A stretch of DNA of 46,960 bases from Actinomycetes bacterium (GTDB lineage: Bacteria > Actinomycetota > Thermoleophilia > Gaiellales > Gaiellaceae), in the NCBI GenBank assembly GCA_026708005.1, contig JAPOVR010000072.1:1-46960 (forward strand), written 5' to 3'. The notes beneath the pieces were generated by a model. That model worked only from the letters and a program-made list of their open reading frames with translations, searched no databases and was not told the DNA's origin. The position numbers and the translations under genes are program-made. This document shows, piece by piece, positions 24,872 to 32,251 of this stretch. How positions within the stretch are numbered: the first letter of the stretch is position 1; each line of letters starts with the position of its first letter.

Positions 24872-26350
24872 CTACCGGCCTAACGTCGGCTCGGCAAGCC
24901 GGGGCGCAATGCGCGAGAGGGCAAGCGGCGATCCCGTCACCTCGCTGACGAGGCGATCGGCATCCATGTTCTGCCCCTCGTACCAGAGCTCGCGCAGGAG
25001 CGATCCGGCCGCCGGCGATGCAAACCACGCGGTCCCGTAACGTTCGGCGAGGAACTCCCGAAGGTGGGCCTCGACCGCCCATGCTCGCAGGTAGCTCGAG
25101 CAGTAGAAGCCCGGATCGACATCGGCAAGGAAGTCGGCCTCCGAATGGGCCACCCTCGTCGCCTCGCCCAAGGCCTGCGCGTACCGGCTCGGCATTCCAT
25201 CGAGCGAGTCAGACCCGTGCAGGCCGAGCTCGTAGAGCAGCTTGCCGCAGTAGCGCCGCACGGCGTAGAGCAGGACGGTCGCGGCTTCCGAGGCGAGCTC
25301 ATCGGGGCGGCCAAAGTCGAGGCGGCGGCGCAGCCAGACCTGATCATCGACCATCCGCTCGAGCAGGAACGCATACCCCTCGGTGACCGCGTTGTCGCCG
25401 AGTCGGCGGGCCTCGACCGGCAGAGCGGGGCTCGTGTGCGCGAAGTGCTGCGCGTGCCCGGCTTCATGGAAGAGGGCGCGCCAGTCGTCGAGGCCGCCCA
25501 TCGGCTTGATGACGAGCATGATCCTGCCCGGCACCTCGATTGGCGCGCAGAACGCCCGTGGCGACTTGGATGGCCGCTCGTCGGTATCGAGGTGGATGTT
25601 CGGCTGGGCGCGCGCGTCGATGCCAAGGCCGGCGAGCGTCTGCTCGAGAGCCGGCAGCATCGTGCTCGCCGGGAAGCCCTCATCCCAGTCCGGCGCGCGC
25701 AGGAGGCGGTGGATGTCATGCCGCTCCGCCGCATCGAGGCTCACGCCCAGTCGCCGCTCGCAGAGCTCGCCGAATCGGTCGACGTAGAGCTCCTCCGTCT
25801 CGTTGAGCAGCTCGGCGCAGGCGCGCTCGAGGGCGGCGAGCTCAAAGCCGAAGCTCTCGTAGAGCGCGCGGTAGCCTGACGAGCCGAGCTGCCGGGCGGT
25901 CTCGTGCGCGCGCTCGAGCGCTGCCCGGTACAGCGGGTTGAGGGTTGCCTCGGTGAACGAGGCGCGCGCTGCATCCAGCCGCGCCCGCCGCTCGCGGTCA
26001 GCCTCCCCGGCGATCTCGGCGCGGACGGCTCGGAAGGGGATTGGCTCGCCGCTGAGCACGACCTCGCCGTCGGCCTCGATCCCGGCGATCGCCTCGCTCT
26101 CCTCGGTCGTGACGCTTCCGAGGTACCCCTCGCACGCGAAGCGCCAAAGCTCCCGCACCGAGGGGTCGCTGGCCGCCCGCTCACCGAGCTCGCGGCAGGT
26201 CTCGAGCGACGCCAGCTGCTCGTGCCGCTGATAGATCGTGGCGAGCTCGAGCTCCGGTTTGTGCCCCGCGAAATGGAGGTAGTATTCCTCGTCGAGCTCT
26301 GCGATGAACCGGTCGACCTTTCTCCGGTAGGTCTCAAGCTCGATTGCCAT
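24872..26350 (-). CDS. M3-like metallopeptidase (oligoendopeptidase-like)
   Basis: This 492-residue, mainly helical protein has LFHEAGHAQHFAH with HExxH at 295-299 and a downstream Glu at about 324 in NAVTEGYAFL, the three zinc ligands of M3-type peptidases. IEVPGRIMLVIKPMGGLDDW precedes the motif, as in M3 enzymes. It is shorter than oligoendopeptidase F (about 600 residues) and lacks its usual N-terminal domain pattern, so a divergent subfamily is likely. ATG 26350 has a TATTCT -10 nine bases upstream that overlaps the divergent yjbQ promoter. It probably cleaves short peptides in the cytoplasm. Confidence 0.78.
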   Translation of the reverse strand: MAIELETYRRKVDRFIAELDEEYYLHFAGHKPELELATIYQRHEQLASLETCRELGERAASDPSVRELWRFACEGYLGSVTTEESEAIAGIEADGEVVLSGEPIPFRAVRAEIAGEADRERRARLDAARASFTEATLNPLYRAALERAHETARQLGSSGYRALYESFGFELAALERACAELLNETEELYVDRFGELCERRLGVSLDAAERHDIHRLLRAPDWDEGFPASTMLPALEQTLAGLGIDARAQPNIHLDTDERPSKSPRAFCAPIEVPGRIMLVIKPMGGLDDWRALFHEAGHAQHFAHTSPALPVEARRLGDNAVTEGYAFLLERMVDDQVWLRRRLDFGRPDELASEAATVLLYAVRRYCGKLLYELGLHGSDSLDGMPSRYAQALGEATRVAHSEADFLADVDPGFYCSSYLRAWAVEAHLREFLAERYGTAWFASPAAGSLLRELWYEGQNMDADRLVSEVTGSPLALSRIAPRLAEPTLGR

Positions 26351-26358
26351 GGGACGCG

Positions 26359-26365
26359 TAGAATA
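26359..26365. promoter_or_regulatory. overlapping divergent -10 elements
   Basis: TAGAAT at 26359-26364 (+) precedes the yjbQ GTG by six bases. The same bases read on the minus strand as TATTCT (26365-26360), nine bases before the peptidase ATG. The genes are only 20 bp apart, so polymerases cannot use both at once. Confidence 0.55.
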
Positions 26366-26370
26366 GACGC

Positions 26371-26769
26371 GTGAGCGGATTCAGCCTGAAGACCACCCGT
26401 CGAACGGAGGTGGTCGACGTGACCGCCCAGGTGCGCGAGGCGCTCGGGGACCCCGGCGACGCCGCGGCGGCTGTGATCTACGTACCGCACACGAGCGCTG
26501 GCGTCGTCATCCAGGAGCACGCCGACCCAGCTGTGGGCCGAGATATCGAGATGGCGCTCGAGCGGATCGTCGATGAGGCCTGGCCCTGGGAGCACATCGA
26601 GGAGGGCGACGTCAACCCGTGGTCACACGTCCGTGCCTCGCTGACCGCAACGTCCGTCGTCATTCCCATCGAGGGCGGCAAGCTCGCGCTCGGCACGTGG
26701 CAGGGGATCTTCTTCTGCGAGTTCGACGGCCCCCGCACCCGCCGCGTTCTCGTGCGGACGCTCGCCTAG
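26371..26769 (+). CDS. YjbQ family protein (UPF0047)
   Basis: This 132-residue protein has the YjbQ signatures VIYVPHTSAGVVIQEHADP, HVRASLTATSVVIPIEGGKL and LGTWQGIFFCEFDGPR (landmarks). Some members have weak thiamin-phosphate synthase activity, but the physiological role is unclear. The His in PHTSAG and in WSHVRASL are the conserved candidate catalytic residues. GTG 26371 is leaderless. A hairpin at 26789 separates it from the rlmD-like gene. Confidence 0.88.
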   Translation: MSGFSLKTTRRTEVVDVTAQVREALGDPGDAAAAVIYVPHTSAGVVIQEHADPAVGRDIEMALERIVDEAWPWEHIEEGDVNPWSHVRASLTATSVVIPIEGGKLALGTWQGIFFCEFDGPRTRRVLVRTLA

Positions 26770-26788
26770 CTGATCGAATCGGGGGCGA

Positions 26789-26809
26789 CCGCAGCGTGCG
26801 CCGCTGCGG
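26789..26809 (+). terminator. hairpin after yjbQ
   Basis: CCGCAGCG at 26789-26796 pairs with CGCTGCGG at 26802-26809 around a five-base loop. Downstream is CGGGCTTCCCC with little T. It fits a terminator before the next leaderless promoter. Confidence 0.5.
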
Positions 26810-26833
26810 CGGGCTTCCCCTCGCCCGGGGGGG

Positions 26834-26848
26834 TAGGATCGCGAAGTG
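26834..26848 (+). promoter_or_regulatory. -10 element of leaderless rlmD-like gene
   Basis: TAGGAT at 26834-26839 is followed by six bases and GTG 26846. No Shine-Dalgarno sequence is present. Confidence 0.5.
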
Positions 26849-28216
26849 GCCGCTCCTGTGCAGAAGCACGACGAGGTCGAGCTGCGCATCGACTCGCTCG
26901 CGTTCGGCGGCAACGGCGTTGCCCGGCTCGATGGCTTCGTCGTGTTCGTGCGGCGGGCGCTGCCGGGCGATCTCGTCCGCGCCCAGATCACGAAGGTGAA
27001 GCGCGGCTTCGCCGAGGCGCACGCGGTCGATCTCCTCGAGCCGGGACCCGACCGCGTCGAGCCGCGCTGCGAGCACTTCGGCTCCTGTGGCGGGTGCCGC
27101 TTCCAGGATCTCGCCTACGCGGCTCAGGCCGCTGCGAAGCACGACCAGGTACGGGATTCCCTCCAGCGACTCGGTGGCATTGCCGAGCCGCCACTCGAGC
27201 CGATCATCCCGGCGGTCGAGGAGTTTGCCTACCGCAACAAACTCGAGTACTCCTTCACGCAGACGGCGGCTGGCCCGGCGCTTGGCTTCCATCGCTCGGG
27301 GCGCTGGGATGAGGTGCTCCCGATCGAGACGTGCCATCTCGCCTCGGCGCTCGGGAACGAGGTCAGGCGCGCGGTCGAGGCCTGGGCGCGCGCGCAGGGG
27401 CTGCCGGCCTTCGACCAGCGCAGCCACGAGGGATACCTGCGCCACCTGATCGTTCGCGAGGGTCGGAACACCGGCCAGGTCCTCGTCGTGCTCGTGACCG
27501 CTCCCGGCGACCTCGCGGGAAGCGACGAGCTCGTTGCCGCGCTCCGTGGGTTCCCGGAAGTCCGTTCGGCTCACTGGGCCGTGAACGATCGGCCTGCCGA
27601 GGTCACCAACCTTCCAACCATGCTGCTCTTCGGCGAGGAGGCGATCGAGGAGGAGTTTCTCGAGCTGCGGTTTCGCGTCCGGGCGGGATCCTTCCTCCAG
27701 ACGAACACCCGCATGGGCGAGCACCTCTACTCGCTCGTCCGCGAATATGCGGCTCTCACGGGCGGCGAGACCGTGTACGACCTCTACAGCGGTACGGGGA
27801 CGATCGGGCTTCTGCTCGCCAGCAACGCGCTCACGGTCTGGGGCATCGAGCAGTCTGAGGAGTCGGTGGCGTGCGCGCTCGAGAACGCCCAGCTCAACGG
27901 AATCGCCAATGCCGCCTTCTTCGCGGGCGACGTCGCGGCGGCGGCCGAGGAGCTCGTTCCGCGCTCGGGCCCCCCGGATGTCGTCGTCGTCGATCCGCCG
28001 CGGGCGGGTCTCTCGGGCCGGGGGCTGCGCCGGGTCGCGGAGCTCAGCGCCGATCGGCTCGTGTACGTCTCGTGCAATCCAGCGACGCTCGCCGGGAACG
28101 CGGGCGAGCTGACGAGGGCGCTCGGCTATCGCCTGGTCAAGGTGCGACCACTCGACCTGTTCCCGCACACGCCCCACGTGGAGTCGGTGGCGCTGTTTGC
28201 GCGCGAGGGGGCGTAG
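26846..28216 (+). CDS. RlmD/TrmA-type RNA (uracil-5-)-methyltransferase
   Basis: This 456-residue protein has an N-terminal TRAM domain (residues 8-70) and the iron-sulfur Cys set C75, C81, C84 and C163. The Rossmann-like SAM domain contains VYDLYSGTGTIGLLLA and VVVDPPRAGLSG. The nucleophilic Cys is about 410 in YVSCNPATLAGN. All family residues needed for 5-methyluridine formation are visible. The target may be 23S rRNA or tRNA; paralogues are hard to separate by sequence alone. It is followed by a purine-rich non-coding spacer. Confidence 0.9.
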   Translation: MAAPVQKHDEVELRIDSLAFGGNGVARLDGFVVFVRRALPGDLVRAQITKVKRGFAEAHAVDLLEPGPDRVEPRCEHFGSCGGCRFQDLAYAAQAAAKHDQVRDSLQRLGGIAEPPLEPIIPAVEEFAYRNKLEYSFTQTAAGPALGFHRSGRWDEVLPIETCHLASALGNEVRRAVEAWARAQGLPAFDQRSHEGYLRHLIVREGRNTGQVLVVLVTAPGDLAGSDELVAALRGFPEVRSAHWAVNDRPAEVTNLPTMLLFGEEAIEEEFLELRFRVRAGSFLQTNTRMGEHLYSLVREYAALTGGETVYDLYSGTGTIGLLLASNALTVWGIEQSEESVACALENAQLNGIANAAFFAGDVAAAAEELVPRSGPPDVVVVDPPRAGLSGRGLRRVAELSADRLVYVSCNPATLAGNAGELTRALGYRLVKVRPLDLFPHTPHVESVALFAREGA

Positions 28217-28735
28217 CGCAGCTCGGCCGGCTTTCGGCGGGCGCACTTCTCGTTCTCGGCTGGCGAGGCAGGCAGGGCAGAGGCAGCCCGGGTGGCAGGA
28301 GCGAGCAGGTGGCAAAGGCGGCTCGGGTGGCAAGGGGGGGCAGAGCTGGGGCAGAGCGCGGAGAGGGCAGCTCCTGGCCGGCACGGCAGGGACATGGCGC
28401 AGCTCGCGCTGCAGAGGGAACACGAAGCGCAGAGCGCAGCTCGGCCCCGAGGCGCGTAGAGAGGTGCGTGGCGCAGGTCGGGCGCCAAGGGGGAGTAGAG
28501 AGGGGCAGAGGCGGCTCGGGCGACCTTTGGCGGACGAGGCGGAGAGGAGCGAGTCAGGGCGGGAGCGCGCAGAGAGGGGTAGAGGTAGCTCGGGCACCGG
28601 GGGGGGCGGGCAGAGTTGGAGCGAAGCGCAGCTCGGCAGCTGGTTGCCGGCGAGGCGGCGGGGGCATGCGCAGCCTGACGGTGTGAGCGCGACAGAGAAG
28701 GCGGAGTCGGCTCGGGCACCAGGAGCCCGGAGAGT
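28217..28735 (+). repeat. purine-rich spacer with degenerate direct repeats
   Basis: The plus strand is strongly G/A-rich and T-poor. At least five degenerate copies of a roughly 20-nt word centred on AGAGGCGGCTCGGG occur, near 28278, 28313, 28506, 28580 and 28695. Spacings are irregular. The block ends at the element core at 28736. No gene is supported; frames are Arg/Gly-biased with no start signals. Confidence 0.6.
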
Positions 28736-28833
28736 TGTCACAGTTTCATGACGCTTCTGTGACAGATCGTGCGAAATCCGTGCGCTCTTCTCGGCTGGCC
28801 TCCCCCGGGTGGTTGGTTGGGGGCGGGCTGCCT
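28736..28833 (+). repeat. dispersed intergenic element core, copy A
   Basis: TGTCACAG at 28736-28743 and CTGTGACA at 28757-28764 form a perfect 8-bp inverted repeat around 13 bases. GATCGTGCGAAATCCGTGCG follows. A CCTCCCCCGGGTGG segment and a GGGGGCGGGCTGCC end complete the core. Copies C and B share long identical stretches of this block. It lies between the convergent rlmD-like gene and the membrane pseudogene. Confidence 0.8.
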
Positions 28834-29197
28834 AGATGCTGCGGCCAGGGTCGCCAAGGCCGCGCGCGCCGCTTGCCGGCTGGGCGGCCCTCGTGGCTGG
28901 CCCTCGCACGGTTATCGCACAGCGGGCCGGCGCCGAGCTGCCGCCGGCAGGCTCGGCATCCACCAGCCGCGATGGCCCATCACAAGAGGCCTGAGGGCCG
29001 CTGGCGTCTCGCAAGCTCGACGAGCGCCATCGATCGCGGCTGGTTCCGCTAGAGGTGTGGGGCCGGCTGAGGTCGAACCACCGCCGGCCGTGGACTGCGA
29101 TGAGGCGGTCGGTGCTCGCGATCACGAAGCCCGCCGACAGGAGCGGCAAGGCCGCGAAGCCGCCTCGGTCGAGCAACGCCGCGAGCGTGATCGTTCC

Positions 29198-29223
29198 GCC
29201 AAAGGAGCACGCCAAAGGAGCAC
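29198..29223. repeat. 13-nt exact tandem duplication
   Basis: GCCAAAGGAGCAC occurs twice in tandem, at 29198-29210 and 29211-29223, inside the membrane pseudogene. Deleting one copy joins MACSFG to GTITLAALL in frame. Confidence 0.9.
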
Positions 29224-29654
29224 GCCATCAGGAGCCACGCGAGCCCCGGCCGCAGACGGAACTTCTTGGCAGCTGCGAGGAACAGGGCGAAAAAGAGCAC
29301 GTCGGGCAGGCCCAGCTGGCTGAACGCAACCTCGCCGGGGATTGGGAACGAGACGCTGAAGGTGTTGAAGACCCCTGGGGCTTCCTCGACGATCGTGCGC
29401 GTCGGGCCGAGCGCGACCGAGATCAGATCGATCGGCACGATCAGCACCGCCACGAGCAGCACCAAGGCGACATGGTCCAAGAAACGCAGAATCCACCAGC
29501 CCGCGCCGGCCACGGCAGCGAACTTCGTGAAGTTGGCGGCGATATCGAGCCCGCTCACCTCCAGGATCGCGCTCAGGGCGCCAAGCGCAACGACGCCGAG
29601 GCCGAGGAGCGGCGCCTGCCGCGAGGGAAGCGCGAGGCCGATCACGCCAAACAT

Positions 29655-29700
29655 GGCCGGGAAGACGGCCGCGCCCAGGCCGGGAAGACGGCCGCGCCCA
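29655..29700. repeat. 23-nt exact tandem duplication
   Basis: A unit starting GGCCGGGAAGACGG and ending GCGCCCA occurs at 29655-29677 and again at 29678-29700 without a mismatch. Removing one copy joins GAAVFPA to MFGVIGLA in frame. Confidence 0.9.
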
Positions 29701-29781
29701 TGAACGCAATCTCGGGCCAGGTCGACAGGTCGGGCAGCTCACCGCTCGCCGCGTAGTAGGCGGCGAGCGCGGCCAGGAGCG

Positions 29782-30366
29782 TCAGTAGGGCGGTAGCTCG
29801 GCCCACCATGGCCCGAGGGCCTTGAACGCCTCCCAGAAGTCTCGCTTTGCGTCCTGCTCGTTCAGTGACTCGTCGATGCATGGCGTCACGAGCGCGCTGA
29901 TCGTCGCCGTGAACGGCTGGATCTCGCCCAGCGTCGCCTTCACCGGGCTCGACAGCGGGAACTGGAGGGCGTTCAGGCATCTGCGCGCGTCCTCCCCCAT
30001 GATGACGATCATTTTCGCTTGGACGATATGAAGCTCGCGGGCGAGCCAGCCGAGCGCGTCCTCCTCGCTCTCGCCGGCGATCTTGAGCACCGTTGTCCCG
30101 TAGATCGCCATCGGATCGATGCGCAGCCGCTGGATCGACTTGAGGATTGCCTGCCCAGCGCGGCCGAAGTAGGCGACGCCCTCCTGAAGCTCCGCCTGCT
30201 GGGGACGATGCTTGAGCATGAGCACATCTGCCTGCGGATTACCCGATCCGAGCACGTGCGCCCCGTCGGCTCCCGGAGCCCGCGAGATCTCGGTCCCGAG
30301 CTCGTTGATCTCGGCGATCGCCTTCTTCAGGTACCGCTCGGCAATGTCGTCGGCTGCTCCGCTCAC
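29782..30366 (-). CDS. divergent uracil-DNA-glycosylase-superfamily protein
   Basis: This 194-residue protein resembles the type 4 UDG superfamily. VLMLKHRPQQAELQEGVAYF corresponds to the active-site strand, FGRAGQAILKSIQRLRID to the following helix, and IVIMGEDARRCLNALQFPL to the central strand. The usual GEAPG active-site motif is replaced by LKHRPQQ, and the four iron-sulfur cysteines are absent. DNA glycosylase activity is therefore doubtful and another role is possible. GTG 30366 is the assumed start. It overlaps the start of the broken membrane gene downstream. Confidence 0.65.
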   Translation of the reverse strand: MSGAADDIAERYLKKAIAEINELGTEISRAPGADGAHVLGSGNPQADVLMLKHRPQQAELQEGVAYFGRAGQAILKSIQRLRIDPMAIYGTTVLKIAGESEEDALGWLARELHIVQAKMIVIMGEDARRCLNALQFPLSSPVKATLGEIQPFTATISALVTPCIDESLNEQDAKRDFWEAFKALGPWWAELPPY

Positions 30367-30399
30367 CAGTTCGGAGGTTCGGGGTTCCGGTGCGTGCTC

Positions 30400-32142
30400 C
30401 TACCGCTCGGCTGCGGTTCGCACGTACCGCTCGCGCGCCTGAGCAGCCCACTTGAGGCTCTGCAGGTACAGGAGCGACTTGGGCCGCCGCACGATATCTA
30501 CGGTCTGCAGGCTGACGACGAACTCCTCCGGATCCCGGAACGCCCGCATGCGGACCATGCCTGTGCCGACGCCCTGGAGCACGTGTGCGTCTGAGCCTGC
30601 CCCGATCAGCAGGTTGTACTTGCGAGCGAAGCGCAGCGCCTCATCGTTGTACGCGTCGAAGAGGAGGCGGGCGTTGTAGACCTCGATGATGTCGATCTCG
30701 GCGAGCAGGCGGCGCAGCGTCTCGGGTCGTGGAATGGCATGCAGCCGGTCGAAGGGGTGAGGGAGGTAGACGAGCCCTTCCTGCTCGCGGATCGCTGCGA
30801 TCGTCTCTGCCATGGTCATGCCCTGCGGGATCTCGTGGCTGAGGAACAGCCCGATCACCTCCCCCTCGTCCGTCTTCATCTCCTCTCCCGGGATGACGGT
30901 GAGGTCGCGGCCCCGGGCCAGCTCGACGGCTGCGGCCGCGCCGGAGAAGACGTTGTGGTCGGTGATGGCGATGGCTCCGAGCTCGAGTGCCTCAGCGTGG
31001 TCGAGCAGCTCATCGATCGGCGAGGCGCAGTCGTGGGAGTGCTCGGTGTGCGTGTGCAGGTCACAGAAGATCCAGGGACGGCTGGCAAGCGGGTCGGCCG
31101 TGCCGCGCGGGCGGCGGCGACCGAGGAGGTTCGAGTAGGTACGGTCGAGCACCGTGCCGAGCGCGTCGATGCCATGGACGGCGTGGGCCTGCTCGCTCTC
31201 TGCGCGCCGCGCCGCGGCCTCGTCTGAGAGCCCGACGAGCGTGGCGCCGAGCTCGCCGGGCGCGCTTGGGTCGAGCACGTGCAGCCCGCACGCCTGCGCC
31301 TCGAGGCGCGCCCGCGTGCTGCCGTCGGCAGCCGGCATGAACGCGAGCGCCCTGCCATAGACCTCCGCGCGTTTGGCCGAGTCGAGCGCGGTGACCGTCG
31401 ACGCTCGTCCGCGCAGCCAGCGCGGCAGCGAAGGCCGGCTCGAGAGCGGGACCGTTCTCATGATCACGGTCCGCCACTGCTCGAGCTCGCGAAGCGACCG
31501 CAGGGCGGCTCGCGTCGCCGGCCGCTCGTCGGGCCGCCACTCGATGACGACGGTTCGGGGCGGCGTCGTCTCGCTGGGGATCAGAACGGGGTCGAGACCG
31601 ATGGGCAGCAGGAGGAAGTCGCCCGGGAAGCGCAGCGCGGCCGCCTCGCCAGCGGCCTCGCTCGTCGCGGTGAGGGCATCGGCGCGTCCCAGGAGGCGCT
31701 CACGCTGGCGCCGACTCGGTAGGTGCGACAGGCGCTCAGGCGAGTGGAAGGTGGCGACCGTGAGGGCGTCAGCAGTTCGCAGAGCAAGGTAGGAGAGGCT
31801 TGGGAGGCCCGGCTCGTGCGCGTGCACGACATCGAAGCGCCCGGCGGTCAGGGCGAGGCGCACGTTGGCTCGCATCCCGACCGGAAGCCCGACGAGGCTT
31901 CGACGCGAGATCGGGAATGCCGGGCCGATGGCGAGGAGGCCCTTGGGCGGCGGGCTGCCGTGGCTGAGCTCGCGCAATGAGCGGCGCCCGAGCGCGAGGT
32001 CTGCGGCACGGTTGGAGGGCGCGATGATCGTGACCGCATGCCCGTGGCGCTCCAAGGCCGAGGCGGAGGCTGCGACGTGCTCGTTCACCTCGTGCGACTG
32101 CGACCAGGCGAACGGCGTAACCAGGCAAACGCGGAGCCTCAC
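30400..32142 (-). CDS. GT4-like glycosyltransferase fused to a PHP phosphoesterase domain
   Basis: This 580-residue protein combines two domains. Residues 1 to about 340 follow the GT-B pattern, with VCLVTPFAWSQSHEVNEHVA, FDVVHAHEPGLPSLSYLA and STRARLEAQACGLHVL. The donor-site EX7E region is weak, so transferase activity is uncertain. From about 355 a PHP domain follows, with CDLHTHTEHSHD, AITDHNVFSG, PGEEM, LPHPFDR and GAGSDAH supplying the metal-binding His and Asp residues. PHP domains hydrolyse phosphoesters. GTG 32142 is leaderless (TAGAAT six bases upstream). The reading frame is continuous and the fusion looks genuine. Context does not reveal the substrate. Confidence 0.8.
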   Translation of the reverse strand: MRLRVCLVTPFAWSQSHEVNEHVAASASALERHGHAVTIIAPSNRAADLALGRRSLRELSHGSPPPKGLLAIGPAFPISRRSLVGLPVGMRANVRLALTAGRFDVVHAHEPGLPSLSYLALRTADALTVATFHSPERLSHLPSRRQRERLLGRADALTATSEAAGEAAALRFPGDFLLLPIGLDPVLIPSETTPPRTVVIEWRPDERPATRAALRSLRELEQWRTVIMRTVPLSSRPSLPRWLRGRASTVTALDSAKRAEVYGRALAFMPAADGSTRARLEAQACGLHVLDPSAPGELGATLVGLSDEAAARRAESEQAHAVHGIDALGTVLDRTYSNLLGRRRPRGTADPLASRPWIFCDLHTHTEHSHDCASPIDELLDHAEALELGAIAITDHNVFSGAAAAVELARGRDLTVIPGEEMKTDEGEVIGLFLSHEIPQGMTMAETIAAIREQEGLVYLPHPFDRLHAIPRPETLRRLLAEIDIIEVYNARLLFDAYNDEALRFARKYNLLIGAGSDAHVLQGVGTGMVRMRAFRDPEEFVVSLQTVDIVRRPKSLLYLQSLKWAAQARERYVRTAAER

Positions 32143-32154
32143 ACCCCAATTCTA
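32140..32154 (-). promoter_or_regulatory. -10 element of leaderless GT4-PHP gene
   Basis: On the minus strand TAGAAT (32154-32149) precedes the GTG at 32142 by six bases. Confidence 0.5.
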
Positions 32155-32251
32155 TTTCGGCGGCTCGCCGTGTCGAGCGCGCGTGGGTTCGCTGTACGAT
32201 CGCCTCTCGACCGCCTCAGCCAAGCACCGGCCGGCCAAGGAGGGTGCGAGC

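Larger units (their letters stand above)
28832..29809 (-). pseudogene. polytopic membrane protein broken by two tandem duplications
   Basis: Three frames join into one protein. MVGRATALLTLLAALAAYYA leads to FMGAAVFPA. The next frame begins MFGVIGLALPSRQAPLLGLG, with several membrane helices such as HVALVLLVAVLIVPIDLISV, and reaches AWLLMACSFG. The last continues GTITLAALLDRGGFAALPLL. Each junction coincides with an exact tandem duplication, of 23 nt at 29655-29700 and of 13 nt at 29198-29223. Removing one unit of each restores the frame. The protein resembles bacterial polytopic proteins of no known function. The true 3' end is uncertain; the first in-frame stop is at 28832. The start overlaps the UDG-like gene by 28 nt. 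Confidence 0.75.

Noticed and set aside
28217..28735. CRISPR array
   Set aside because: Repeat words are degenerate, irregularly spaced and lack unique spacers of constant length; no cas gene is present.
28736..28833. Possible conserved peptide FHDTSVTDRAKAVR in the repeat cores
   Set aside because: Copies A, B and C can be read in one frame with similar peptides, but substitutions occur at all codon positions, there is no start or ribosome site, and copy D does not keep the frame. Nucleotide-level function fits better.
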